DNA of 64,000 nt, taken from NCBI RefSeq assembly GCF_026151205.1, contig NC_087074.1, positions 3,472,001 through 3,536,000 on the forward strand, written 5' to 3'. A program made the position numbers and the translations under genes. The stretch is from Bolinopsis microptera. Lineage: Eukaryota; Ctenophora; Tentaculata; Lobata; Bolinopsidae. Position 1 is the stretch's first letter. Every line of letters begins with the position of its first letter. The notes under the pieces are model-generated. The model made no database searches, had not been told where the DNA came from, and saw only the letters and a list, made by a program, of their open reading frames with translations. Below, in pieces: positions 46,181 through 56,262 of the stretch.

Positions 46181-47679
46181 CTAAAGCTCATCATGAAGTT
46201 CTACTTCAAATGACTTATCAAAATTTGTAAGAAGATGGTGGAAGAAATTAACAGTTTGCTCAAAGTTCTTGACTGTGATCAATTCATCATGTCCATGAAA
46301 ACGTTTCAAGTCCTCAGTTCCCAAAAAAGAGGGGACAAATCTATAAACATCATCACAAAGCTCCCCGTACCATTTGGTGTCAGTTCCTCCAATCAGCAAA
46401 CCTGGGATAACAACTGCATCTGGATGAATCTGTTTAACAGTGTGATGTATAACATTGTAACCTTCGCTTTCAGTAGAAGATATTTCAGATGCCTCGTTTG
46501 AGTAAATGACATCAACCTTTATTTGGGGATCATTAACAACCTTTTTAATGTGGGCAAGTACATCATCCAAAGTGTGACCTGGAAGAAGTCTTGTATTCAA
46601 CGTGACACTGACTGAGTTAGGAAGAACATTATCTTTCACTCCACCGCTGATTTTGGTGAAAGCAAAAGTAGTAGTTATCTGTGCTCTGGTACTATCCTTT
46701 AACGACATAGCAAAAGATAGAAGGGGAGAAAAGAACCACAAGTTACTACTCAGCATCCTGAAGAATGGCGACTGTGATACAGCTGCATGCTCAAACATTG
46801 GCACTTCAATGCCTCGACCAAATAGATTGGGCATGGGGTTGTTGTGCAGTGCAACAATTGCATTACTGAGCATTGTTATTGCTCCCCCATTTGGAGGAGG
46901 GGATGAGGCATGTCCTCCAGGATGCTCTAGCGATAATTGTATTGTGGCAAACCCTTTTTCAGCGATACAAATTAAACCCACTGGGCCACTGACTCCAGGA
47001 AAGAAACCATTTTTCAGCACTGGGCATCCTTCATCCATCATAAATGCAAATCGAACACCCCTTTTCTTCAATTCAGCAGCTATAACTTTAGCTCCATACA
47101 GTCCCATCACTTCTTCATCATGTCCAAAGGCTATGTAGAGGTCTCTTTTTGGTTGCTTACCAGTACTTAGAAGGTGCTCCAATGCTTCCAATATTCCAAA
47201 GACAGAATTCTTGTTATCTATGGTGCCTCTTCCATAGATCAATCCATCATCGACTGTTCCAGAAAATGGATGAAAAGACCACTTTTCAAACACAGCAGGC
47301 ACAACATCAATGTGACCTGTCAGCAGGACAGGTCTGAGAGATTGGTCTGATCCTTTGATGATGTACAAACTGCTAAAGTTGAATCTCTCTAATGTTACCA
47401 AGGGCGATGAGTGTATTGTGGGATAGCTTTTGACAATGTGTTCAAGCATTTTCTCCAGAGCAGTTGTGTTGGTTTCATGAACACTGTAGGATATGGTTTG
47501 TATTCTAATTGCCTCTTGGAACCTTTCTAAAAGCTCATCTGTAGCAGTAATGAATGCAGTTCCTTCCTCCGGGGAACATGGCACAACTTTCTGTTGGAAA
47601 TCAGGAAAGAGCAAAGTCTCATTGCTATTATAGCAATCAGGAGGACAGCCACCAAGGTGATGCCGAATTTTAGCATCAT
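46181..47679 (-). CDS. PM20D1: PM20D1-like M20 peptidase with an apparent one-base frameshift near the N-terminus
   Basis: PM20D1 is a secreted or membrane-anchored M20 metallo-enzyme that makes and cleaves N-fatty-acyl amino acids. ATG at 47679 (or 47676) starts a hydrophobic anchor, KFGITLVAVLLIAIIAM. At about 47614-47622 the frame must move by one base to enter the main domain, which then runs unbroken to 46181. M20 landmarks are TGHIDVVP (His/Asp metal ligands), GRGTIDNKNS, FGHDEEVMG (catalytic Glu), a later DEG, GGTDTKWY and FHGHDE (His ligand). The length of about 498 residues is close to human PM20D1 (about 502). The body has no introns. A TTTCAG acceptor ends about 14 bases before the ATG. 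A lost base in the assembly is the likeliest cause of the break. Confidence 0.88.
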
Positions 47680-47818
47680 CAAACCAGGATATCCTGAAAG
47701 TGCATATTTAGAAAAAAAGTGTAGTAAATTAAAAAGATTTTTACAGCAAAGTTTTGATTTTACAATGGGTTTGATTTTAGATTGGGTGTTGATCTTGCCT
47801 TTAAAGGGATAAAATTTT

Positions 47819-48091
47819 ACTGTCACCAAGATGTAACTAGGTCGAACGGAGAAATTAGGTCTCACGCAGGAATTAGGTCTCACGCAGGCGCGTGATATAA
47901 ATATAAATAACTTAAAGGCCGGCCTGCTTGAGACCTAATTTTTTTTTAAAGAAAAAAAATGTCAAACAGTATATATAATACAATAAATTAAATCAAGTGA
48001 TGCAATTGGCAGAGCACAATCGTAAATCCAGACCTAATTCCTGCGTGAGACCTAATTTTTCCGTTTGACCTAGTTACATCTTGGTGACAGT
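47819..48091. mobile_element. Foldback MITE upstream of PM20D1
   Basis: Arms of about 65 bp at 47819-47883 and 48027-48091 are inverted copies with only a few differences. They begin ACTGTCACCAAGATGTAAC. The left arm contains a tandem duplication of AATTAGGTCTCACGCAGG; the right arm has one copy. It is 273 bp long and non-coding. Confidence 0.8.
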
Positions 48092-48420
48092 TACTGTCAA
48101 GTCTAAAATGAACCAAATCCAATTCAAGGTCAAATTGGACCTTGAAGGTTTGAGACCCATTTGTGCTGGCAATCCCAGGGGGTGCACCAAGGACTTCGAT
48201 GCAACAGTATAGTAATATGTTTGCAGTACACTACAATGTATATGAACTGAAGGGGTAGTACCCAAGTAAGATTCTTGATCTTTTGACAAGGCCCCTCCTT
48301 ATTTAATCCTTAATCACGGTTTTTCGATCAATCAGCTGAGCCAACCAAGGAGACATGACACAGATGTGTAAACACGCATAAATCCAATACAACGAATCCT
48401 TAGCTATTTCCCTAGACTAG

Positions 48421-48473
48421 GTGACACTGGAATTTGAACCCTGGAAGATCTAACCACTCGGCCACATAGCCAC
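48421..48473 (-). repeat. tRNA-derived SINE head or truncated tRNA-like sequence
   Basis: On the minus strand the segment contains an A-box (TGGCCGAGTGG) and a B-box (GGTTCAAATTC), typical RNA polymerase III promoter elements of a Leu/Ser-type tRNA. The spacing is too short for a full tRNA, and the anticodon arm is missing. A SINE with its body toward lower coordinates (48100-48420) is the likely explanation. Second copies would be needed to define its ends. Confidence 0.5.
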
Positions 48474-49087
48474 TATATTATAGTGAACTCCATGATTTTG
48501 GGTTCAATGAGAAGGGATGTTAAGTTGTCTAACTATGTTATTACCCAGGGCTTTGCTGTATGTTCTAGTACCTGTATGTCCTAGTACATGTATGACTTGA
48601 TACGATTCTTTACCTTTCATATAACAACGGTGTAGTTACCGTTACTCTGTCAGAATATCTGCATATTTATATAATATATTTATATATAAAGTGGCAATTA
48701 TGATTTACCAAGGCCAGATGTAATATAGTTTAGTACTGTTGTTTATATTACAGTGCATTACGATTGTAAGTGTACATTACAATATTTTTATGTGTGCACT
48801 ACAATTGCAAGTGTGCACTACAATTAATCTGTTACGGAAGCAAGCTGGGAGTTTGAAATCGGCTTCGTTATACATTTCATAGTATAATAAACCGTGATAT
48901 AAACACCAGTGAAACGTAACAGAAAATTTGTAGCGCTCGATTCGCAAATAATCTTCAGAGTGCGCGGCGCTCCGATTTAAAAAATAATATATCAATTTAT
49001 TATAGCTCAAAGAAAATTAATTGTTCATAAATGTGGTCCCAAAATTTGTTTAAAAATGCGAATTAAATAATTCCGCTTCATGCAGCA

Positions 49088-49312
49088 CACAAGGGGGCTG
49101 AAACCAGGTTTTCGATCAAATGCTGCCATTTGCTGTAGTCAAATGAAATCGCTGCATTTTGCAAGTCAGTATGCATAATTGAATTACATATATTCATATG
49201 CGGAGCTTGGCTTACATAATGCAGCGATTTTATTGGACGAGAGCAACTTTTGGCGACGTTTGACTACACATGGCAGCGTTTGGTCGAAAACCTGGTTTCA
49301 GCTCCCCCTGTG
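49088..49312. mobile_element. 225-bp MITE with long terminal inverted repeats
   Basis: The ends read CACAAGGGGGCTGAAACC and GGTTTCAGCTCCCCCTGTG. Inverted similarity continues for about 70 bp, including CAGGTTTTCGA, the CGCTGCCAT-like block and AAATCGCTGCAT. AGCA flanks both ends and may be part of a target duplication. Non-coding. Confidence 0.75.
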
Positions 49313-49420
49313 AGCACTGTTAGTTATAAATACTTTAAAGTGTTAATTTCAGATTGCCGCGCGTCTGTAGCTTTTTTCGCTAAAATTTTGCGGTCGCGGT
49401 TTTAATTTCACCTAACCACT

Positions 49421-49716
49421 AACCATGTGCTTTCGCGCCACTTTGGGCGCGCTTGTTTCACAAGTCATGAAAAGCACCTATCATATCCACGAACCCCGAT
49501 GGGAAGGTTCGTGCGCGCGCGCAGTGCTGACAATAGCGTCTATGTAGCGCAGGTCTACACACGTTACAAATGAGGACAAAAGCGCTGGAAATTTTGGCAC
49601 CCTATATAAGTGGTGCCAAAATCGTTGGGTGGGTTACTGGGTTGGTAGCTAGAGCCTTTTTACCGCCGTGAGGCGGGCGCGCACTACTGCAAGCGCAAGG
49701 GCTCTGGATAGAGCAA
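49421..49716. repeat. Dispersed GC-rich repeat, copy 2, with 202-bp insertion
   Basis: Its ends match 1772-1875. Between 49459 and 49660 it holds extra sequence that copy 1 lacks, including a hairpin in which ATTTTGGCACC pairs with GGTGCCAAAAT around a TATATAAG loop (about 49590-49622). Copy 2 either gained an insert or copy 1 lost it. Confidence 0.6.
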
Positions 49717-50155
49717 GTTTTAATAGTTTTTGGCTTATTATAAATATAACTTTCATAGTTGCAGTTATTTTGAAACCATTTTATTTTGTCACAATCATAT
49801 CATGTCAACTAAGCAAAATTTGTAAGTTTATAACCTATTAAAACGCGCGCCGAGTTGGACCCGTCAACGCGGTCCTTGAAGCTGAAGATTCAATATTTGA
49901 AACAAAAAGTACCACCCGTTAAAGGGAAACGAAACTTTTGATATCAATATTTTAAGATTTAAAGGAACACTAAAATATGGGTGATATTTGTAATTAAACA
50001 GTTCAACTCTGAACTTGGCAGTCGGCGCGCGTTCTGGTAAATCATTAACCTACAACAGTATTTTTAAGTATTATAATTCAATTTATATAAAATGTTGCGT
50101 TTCATGCAATTTAATTTGACCAATGGCCAAGCTTATTACGATTTATTGTTTAAAA

Positions 50156-50174
50156 TATATATATATATATATAT
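50156..50174. repeat. (AT)n microsatellite
   Basis: A short pure TA/AT run. The surrounding 49720-50640 is AT-rich, with no gene recognised. Confidence 0.8.
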
Positions 50175-50642
50175 TTAATATTTTAAAGTTATAAGAATTT
50201 TAAATTACGAGAAATTTGCTATTTTTTGTCAATTTTACAAACTTGCAACACACAGGAGGCCCACATACTCTTTGACTTTATTGTGCTGCATGACGGTAAA
50301 TTTGTCTTATTCATAATTATAGGCAAATTTTGGTACCAAACCAGCAAACCTATCAAATACTTTGTAATTGTGCTAACTCATGGCGCTTATTACATTAATC
50401 ATAGTAGCACTACGTTGTAGGTTTTAGAAAAATCTCTAGCGTAGAGTGATTAAGCACGCTCATGTTTGTATTGTTATGCTCATTGTCTGAGTGGATGGGA
50501 AGCATGCTGTCTATACCATTTAGTCAAAACGATTCACCAAACTACTGTTAATCTGCTGCGGCTTGTCGTCTTTACAGGACTCATTATTGAATCATGTTGA
50601 TTCTTTGAATGAGCTTACCCTAGTCTCAACAAGCAAGAATTC

Positions 50643-50790
50643 AATGAAATTTTTTGCGAAACAGGGTGTTTTAGACGACATTTGGCATTAAAGAAATTTG
50701 TAGGACAGCAATAAACTGGGATTGAAAAGAATCAAGTACTCACGTAAATTTGGTAACTTCACAACAGCAATCTGCATTCTCCAATCAGAA
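50643..50790. repeat. Left copy of a 150-bp repeat flanking the LINE region
   Basis: This segment matches the reverse complement of about 56518-56660 at roughly 90-95% by eye. Shared words include GGGTGTTTTAGAC, CATTTGGCATTAAAG and CACGTAAATTTGGTAACTTC. The pair is inverted and encloses about 5.7 kb. Confidence 0.75.
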
Positions 50791-51014
50791 TTTACGACTT
50801 ACTCAGGCCTCATCGTCTTAAGATTTTTACATTTCTTACGGTCTAGGGGACACTATTGACTATAATTATAGAAGTCTTCTAGAATGTTTGCTTGGTTTTA
50901 ATGACATATATTTACTAATCCACAGTTCAAATCTTTGAAGTCATAAACACAGCCCAGTTACCAGGCGACCATGGGGACTAGGGGGCTTATCTTTTTTCTG
51001 GGGTTCGATTTTTT

Positions 51015-51016
<2 letters not shown>

Positions 51017-51045
<29 letters not shown>
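51017..51045. repeat. Poly-G tract
   Basis: A run of about 29 G is followed within 15 bp by a C-rich stretch, so the two can pair. It resembles the GC-rich block at 56665-56760 on the other side of the LINE. Confidence 0.9.
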
Positions 51046-51089
51046 CTGCCGCCCCCTAGCCCCCCCCCCCTGGCTACGTGCCTGAAAGG

Positions 51090-51366
51090 GGTGGGTATGT
51101 ATCTCTTCGCACAATTCATTGAGAGATTCTCAACATCTGGTGGAATGGGTGGTGAAGCTGAAAGACTAGTAAAGAAGCTTGCTAGCAAGATGGAATACCA
51201 CACAGGGCAAAGGTATTCAGATGCTGTTGGATACATAAGAAAGCGCCTTCGTTTCGAAATCCTAAGAACAACAGTGATTTCTCTACAGGGGGACAGAGGT
51301 GCGAGAAATAACTTTGTTGATATAAACAGTTTAGATTTGAATTTGGAGCCACAAAGCAAAAGTTGA
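51090..51366 (+). pseudogene. Fragment of an unidentified repeat-associated protein
   Basis: The open frame ends with a peptide that includes KLASKMEYHTGQRYSDAVGY, RKRLRFEILRTT and LQGDRG. Similar short domains, remembered from uncharacterised cnidarian proteins of transposon-rich loci, have the form (YS..V.Y.R.R..F.ILR....LRG.R). The frame opens inside the poly-G/low-complexity region, so the N-terminus is lost. It lies just before LINE ORF1, on the same strand. Probably the 3' end of an older mobile-element gene. Confidence 0.4.
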
Positions 51367-51429
51367 TATTCAAATTTTTCTCCCAGTTTTAATACTTTCA
51401 ACACTACTATATAACAAATAATTTGAGGT

Positions 51430-52401
51430 ATGACACCCGGAGATATGACACGATCAAGAGATGTCAAGAAAAGTCCAGTGAAGGTCGATATGACAGCGGA
51501 TAATGGAGAAATTGAAGAAGAAGAAGATCGTAGCTGTGAATGTAGAAGATATATTGCGGAGGAGTTTTCTTTGGCATGTGCAACTTGCGACATGTACTGG
51601 CACTACTGCTGTGTTGGGCTTACTGGATTAACGCAGGAAGAAGGTAACCACTTGACTAACTGGCGCTGCCAAAATTGCTTTATCTCTCCCCACATCAAGG
51701 GCACAAGAAGCCAGTCCACAAATCCAGACAGTGAAGAAACCAAGACCCTACGGAATGTTATTAGAGAAGAACTTGGTGCCCTTACTCCGTGTATTAGAGG
51801 AATTGTCGAAGATTCTGTGAGTCATACCAATTCTTCTAATGATTCATCTGAAAAACCAAAAGAAATCACAAAAATTGTGAACCAGGCTTTCCAAACCTGG
51901 GCAGATGTTACTGCAAATAGTCAGAAGAAAGTTATTGAAGAAATGAGCCTACAGCAAGCTTCTCAAAGTGTTGTCAGTAAAGTTCAGTCAAAGATGCACA
52001 CTGATGCATATGAGCGAAATTTAAGAAAGCTCAATCTGTGTGTTTTGAATGTACCAGAGAGCAAGAAAACTAACTCCAAGCTACGCCAGGAAGAGGACTC
52101 GAAGTTCTGCAAGGAGACACTAAAGATTGAAAAAAGTGACTTTATCAGTTGCCATCGTGCAGGTAAAGTGGATCCAGGTAAGCCAGACTCCTGTCGGCCA
52201 TTGATCATCCAGACAGCTGACGAGGAGTCAGTTAACTATTATTCCAACCATGGCAAGGGCTGGAAAGAGTCATCATACTGGATAAATCTGGATCTCTGCA
52301 GAGCAGACCGAGAGATCCGTTTTTTAGCCAGAGAAGAGAGGAAGAAGAGGCGGGAAGAAGCAGAGAAGGAAAAGACAGAGAAGAAGGTGGAGAAGAAGTA
52401 A
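51430..52401 (+). CDS. LINE ORF1: PHD-type zinc finger, RNA-binding-like domain, basic tail
   Basis: A 323-residue protein. After an acidic N-terminus there is a PHD-type Cys/His array at about residues 36-82: CEC, then CATC, WHYCC and WRCQNC. A central helical region (about 130-185) precedes a segment like the ORF1 RRM-type fold of LINEs, with LRKLNLCVLNVPES, DFISCHRAGKV and SCRPLIIQTA. The C-terminus is a highly charged coiled coil (RFLAREERKKRREEAEKEK). ORF1 proteins bind element RNA and form the retrotransposition particle. PHD-bearing ORF1s are known in CR1 elements. The ATG at 51430 follows stops in frame. Confidence 0.82.
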   Translation: MTPGDMTRSRDVKKSPVKVDMTADNGEIEEEEDRSCECRRYIAEEFSLACATCDMYWHYCCVGLTGLTQEEGNHLTNWRCQNCFISPHIKGTRSQSTNPDSEETKTLRNVIREELGALTPCIRGIVEDSVSHTNSSNDSSEKPKEITKIVNQAFQTWADVTANSQKKVIEEMSLQQASQSVVSKVQSKMHTDAYERNLRKLNLCVLNVPESKKTNSKLRQEEDSKFCKETLKIEKSDFISCHRAGKVDPGKPDSCRPLIIQTADEESVNYYSNHGKGWKESSYWINLDLCRADREIRFLAREERKKRREEAEKEKTEKKVEKK

Positions 52402-52430
52402 ATAGCAGTAACAAAGAATGTAGTCAGCCC

Positions 52431-55400
52431 ATGAATATATTTTATACTAATGCTAATGGACTATTTAATAAAATTGATGAACTAAAATGTATTCTATCAG
52501 TTTATAAATCCATTCATGTAATCTGCATTACAGAAACTCATTTTAATAGTGATATTTTAGATGCTGAAATTTTTATTGAAGGTTTTAGTATGTTTAGAAA
52601 AGACAGAGATTTTAAAATCGATAATTCCACTAGCAACATAAGTGGAGGTGGAGGTTCTATTATTTATATTAAAAACAGTTGTAATGCTTCATTAGTGAGC
52701 TCATTTTTAAAAGCACCAGACTCTTTAGCTATTAATGTCAATACCTCTGGTGGATTGATTAGTATTTGTTGTATTTATAGGTCTACTTCTTTGAATTTAA
52801 AACATAATAATATGTTATTATCTTGCATCAAGAACATATCTAGTGAAAAGAATGTTTTTGAAACCATTATCATAGGAGATTTTAACCTACCTAATGTATC
52901 TTGGGAAACTGGTAGTGTAAATAGTGGTATTTCTAGTAAGAATCAGGTTTTAATGATTCAACAAAAGTATATTGATTTATTTAATGACAGTGGTTTGACG
53001 TGGTACTTTACTAACGAAACAACCAGAAGACGGCTTGTGAAAGATACTCTCCAGGAGAGTCTTCTTGATCAGGTTTTGTATACAAATGATGCTCTTGTCA
53101 ACGGTTGTAAGATCGTTTCTCCGCTTGGCAAAAGTGATCATGTTGGGATACTTGTTGAACTGGTTGTTTCGCCCAATACTAACAAAAGTCCCAAACAAAA
53201 GATTTTAAAGCCTATTTGGGGTAAGATTTCCTCAGAAGAGTTATTTAATTTTAGTAAGAATAATATTGAATGGGGTTATAGTTGTACAAATAATGTTCAA
53301 GATATGTGGGTTGAATTACATGGTAAATTGGAGTCTGTTGCTGCAGCTGTCCCAGCTGCTTCGGTTTATCTCGACAACAGACCTGTCAAGTTGCCATGGA
53401 GTACAACTTCACTTAAAAGAATGAGGAAGAACAAAGATAAAGCATGGGCTGAATTTGATATTAATCCTTCGGATATTAACTTTAGCTGTGCAAATAGCAA
53501 GCAGCATATTTTTGAGGTGGCAGAAATTAAAGCTAAAGTAAATTATGAAAAGAAGATTACATCTAATTTAAAACAGAATTGCAAATCTTTTTACTCGTAT
53601 TTGCGTAATAAACGTCAAGTCAAATCAAGTGTTGTTTCTTTAGATAGAGGAGATGGTACACGCACAGATAGTTCATCTGAGTCTGCTGAGGTACTTGCTA
53701 GTGCCTTTAGTTCTGTGTTTGTGCGTGAACCACCTGGCCCTCTTCCCCAAAATGAGAGTTATAACAGAGAGGTTATTGATGATATGGAAATTAGCAGTTC
53801 TGATATCAAGAAGCAGCTTTTAAAGCTTAATGTTTTTAAGAGTTCTGGTCCGGATGGCGTTCATCCAAAGTTGTTGAAATCCTTAGCATACGATGAAAAG
53901 TTTGTTGAAGCTGTAACTGAATTATTTGTTAAGTGTTCAGAAACAGGAGTCCTGCCTGACATTTGGAAGACAGCATCTGTTGTAGCATTGTTCAAAAAGG
54001 GTGTTAAATCTGATCCCTTAAATTATAGACCTGTCTCTTTAACTTGTATTTTGTGCAAAGTGTATGAAAAGTTGGTGAGGGCACATTTATTAACATTTTT
54101 AGAAGAACGAATTTCAAAGCATCAGCATGGATTTGTGAAGGGTAAATCTTGTCTTTCTAATCTCTTAGAGACATTTGATAATATTCTTGATATTTTAGAC
54201 GAAGGTGCTCCTGTCGATCTTTTGTATTTTGATTTTAGTAAAGCTTTTGACACAGTCCCCCACTTTAGACTTCTATCTAAATTGGAGGGGTTTGGGGTCA
54301 AGGGAAAAGTTTTAGATGTTATAAAAGACTTTCTGACAGACAGAACTATGAGGGTTTGTGTAGAAGGACAATGGTCTGAGGTGAAACACGTGTTATCTGG
54401 TGTTCCCCAGGGGTCAGTATTGGGTCCTTTGCTATTTATTCTTTATATAAACGATTTACCTGACAATGTTAAAAATAAGATTAAATTATTTGCAGATGAT
54501 CTCAAGCTAGTTTGTAATGCAGCTAACCATAGAAGTGTATCTGATGATATTTTAGAACTCGAAATTTGGGAGAGTATTTGGCACTTAAACTTCAATCCTG
54601 CCAAGTGTAAAGTAGTCCATATTAATCTGAATAATAATCCTAATTCGAATTATATTGTAAATGGAGTAGAACTAGAAGTATCTGCACAGGAAAAAGATTT
54701 GGGGGTTATTACCCATAGCTCCTTGCTTTGGAATGAACAGATAAAAGCATGTATTTCTAAAGCAAATCGTATGATCTGCTGGATTGTAAGAAATTTAGTT
54801 ATTAGAGAAAAGGTTGTAATGATAGCTATTTATAAAGCTTTGATAAGACCTCATCTTGAGTATTGTGTCCAATTGTGGAATCCAGTTGCGGCTCATGGAA
54901 GTTGGGGGACTGTTTTGGAGCTGGAGAGCGTCCAGAGGCGGTTTACCCGTCTTATTGATGAGGTGGGTACTCTTCCATACAGCTGCAGACTGGATATCCT
55001 CAATTTGACAACGCTGGCAGAGCGGCGAATACGTGGGGACCTTATCGAAGCTTTTAAAGTAACTAGTGGTTTGACTGAATATGGATCGGGTTTGTTCAGA
55101 ATGAGCAGATCTGGTCTTAATCTAGTTTCAACTAATAGGTGTAATAAGAGTGTAACTAAAGTTAAGAATCTCCAGTCTTCTTTTCTTCCGGAGCGAGTCA
55201 TTCCTTACTGGAACAAACTCCCTTCGGATGTCAAGAACTGCTCGACAGTTTTAAGCTTTAAAGTTAGATTGGAAGGATTTAAGAAAGAAATGATTTCTAA
55301 AAACAGTGTAAATGATTTTTATTTTTGGAATATTTCGAGTGAAGTTTTAGGGAAAATTGAAGGACCCAGTTATTTAAGCAATAAGGAGACACATAATGAA

Positions 55401-55469
55401 TATCTTTGGTTTCATCCTTTTGTGGCAAAGAAGCGTTTTATAAATCTTTATTCCACTGGGAAGTATTAA
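52431..55469 (+). CDS. LINE ORF2: endonuclease and reverse transcriptase, 1,012 residues
   Basis: An N-terminal APE-type endonuclease (about 1-250) shows TNANGL, CITETHFN (catalytic Glu), IIGDFNLPNVSW and the closing SDHVG His. The RT domain (about 455-760) contains KSSGPDGVHPKLLK, YRPVSLT, HGFVKGKSC, LLYFDFSKAFDTV, SGVPQGSVLGPLLF and the catalytic FADD (LFADDLKLV). The C-terminal part, with LIRPHLEYCVQLWNP, LESVQRRFTRLI and ERRIRGDLIEAFK, is typical of CR1/L2-type LINEs. All catalytic motifs are present and there is no internal stop, so the element may still be competent. It nicks target DNA and primes cDNA synthesis there. Confidence 0.92.
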   Translation: MNIFYTNANGLFNKIDELKCILSVYKSIHVICITETHFNSDILDAEIFIEGFSMFRKDRDFKIDNSTSNISGGGGSIIYIKNSCNASLVSSFLKAPDSLAINVNTSGGLISICCIYRSTSLNLKHNNMLLSCIKNISSEKNVFETIIIGDFNLPNVSWETGSVNSGISSKNQVLMIQQKYIDLFNDSGLTWYFTNETTRRRLVKDTLQESLLDQVLYTNDALVNGCKIVSPLGKSDHVGILVELVVSPNTNKSPKQKILKPIWGKISSEELFNFSKNNIEWGYSCTNNVQDMWVELHGKLESVAAAVPAASVYLDNRPVKLPWSTTSLKRMRKNKDKAWAEFDINPSDINFSCANSKQHIFEVAEIKAKVNYEKKITSNLKQNCKSFYSYLRNKRQVKSSVVSLDRGDGTRTDSSSESAEVLASAFSSVFVREPPGPLPQNESYNREVIDDMEISSSDIKKQLLKLNVFKSSGPDGVHPKLLKSLAYDEKFVEAVTELFVKCSETGVLPDIWKTASVVALFKKGVKSDPLNYRPVSLTCILCKVYEKLVRAHLLTFLEERISKHQHGFVKGKSCLSNLLETFDNILDILDEGAPVDLLYFDFSKAFDTVPHFRLLSKLEGFGVKGKVLDVIKDFLTDRTMRVCVEGQWSEVKHVLSGVPQGSVLGPLLFILYINDLPDNVKNKIKLFADDLKLVCNAANHRSVSDDILELEIWESIWHLNFNPAKCKVVHINLNNNPNSNYIVNGVELEVSAQEKDLGVITHSSLLWNEQIKACISKANRMICWIVRNLVIREKVVMIAIYKALIRPHLEYCVQLWNPVAAHGSWGTVLELESVQRRFTRLIDEVGTLPYSCRLDILNLTTLAERRIRGDLIEAFKVTSGLTEYGSGLFRMSRSGLNLVSTNRCNKSVTKVKNLQSSFLPERVIPYWNKLPSDVKNCSTVLSFKVRLEGFKKEMISKNSVNDFYFWNISSEVLGKIEGPSYLSNKETHNEYLWFHPFVAKKRFINLYSTGKY

Positions 55470-55626
55470 TGAATTATTTATAGATAATGTATTAGATTTT
55501 ATTAATTAATAAAATTGAATTTGATAAATTATTAATGTTGATGGAAAAATATATTTATTTAAATTATTTTTTTATTTAGTGCAATGATATTTTGTAGATC
55601 ACTTGTGATGATGTTATGTCATAATC

Positions 55627-55658
55627 TTTACTTACTTACTTACTTACTTACTTACCCA
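55627..55658. repeat. (CTTA)n run at the LINE 3' end
   Basis: About seven CTTA units close the 3' UTR, as expected for a CR1-type element that ends in a short tandem repeat. Confidence 0.85.
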
Positions 55659-55888
55659 ATATTTGAGAAAGATAATATATTGATTTTTTGAAGGGTTGTT
55701 TTTATATAGGGTCATTGTGACAATATGTGTATATTGTATGAATAATTTTACTGTATATAAAAAACTTTTAAAAAAACTAAATGTTTTGTTCTGCTAAAAG
55801 TCGACAACGTGTGACATAATTTCACCATACTTCATTTGAATTTGTTAACAATTCATTTGCATTGAGAGATGTGTTAGCAGAGCTCTTA

Positions 55889-56262
55889 GAAGCTGGGCCA
55901 CCTGGGCTTTGTAGATCTTAAGTCTGGTCTTAAGAGTATGCGTTTACCTTGTTCCCAAGCTTTCTTGTAGGTTTGGAAAGCAAGATTTGCCAGAATACAT
56001 CGTCTTTTTATGTCCTCGTTGCTGCACAATTTGGAACCAAGTGAGATAGATGATCTCCAGGGCTCTCTTCCTCGAAGTGGCTCTCCATTGTCATCAACTT
56101 CGTTCTTTTCAGCCAGATAGATATATGTGAACTCTGTTTTTGATTCGTTGACAAAAAGATTCCACTCCTCCAATATCTCCTTGCATATTGGTAACATGGA
56201 CTCCAAATTCTTTTTATCCTCATCTGTGAAGTCTGTGTCATCTGCGTACTCCCACTCAAGAG
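55889..56262 (-). pseudogene. Reverse-transcriptase fragment of a different LINE
   Basis: A minus-strand frame contains WEYADDTDF (RT YADD active site), ILEEWNLFVNESKTEFTYI, SLGSKLCSNEDIKRRCILAN and FQTYKKAWEQGK. These are non-LTR RT motifs of the same type as the fragment at 41514-42215. The last part corresponds to the LGNVAFSKFQKVW region there. Upstream RT motifs are missing, and the frame upstream of about 56265 (to 56554) is not RT-like. It lies in opposite orientation to the intact LINE. Confidence 0.8.

Larger units (their letters stand above)
51430..55660 (+). mobile_element. CR1-like non-LTR retrotransposon with two open frames
   Basis: ORF1 (51430-52401) and ORF2 (52431-55469) follow each other with 29 bp between them. 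A 3' UTR of about 160 bp ends in a (CTTA)n run at about 55627-55658, in place of poly-A. A short 3' microsatellite and the C-terminal RT layout fit the CR1/L2 group. The 5' UTR end is not defined. Both frames are uninterrupted, which suggests a recent insertion. Confidence 0.88.

Noticed and set aside
46602..47138. 178-codon plus-strand frame
   Set aside because: Lies wholly inside the PM20D1 coding region on the other strand; antisense shadow.
50958..51593. 211-codon minus-strand frame over the poly-G tract
   Set aside because: It is a shadow: the Pro run is the poly-G read backwards, and it overlaps the LINE ORF1 and the plus-strand fragment.
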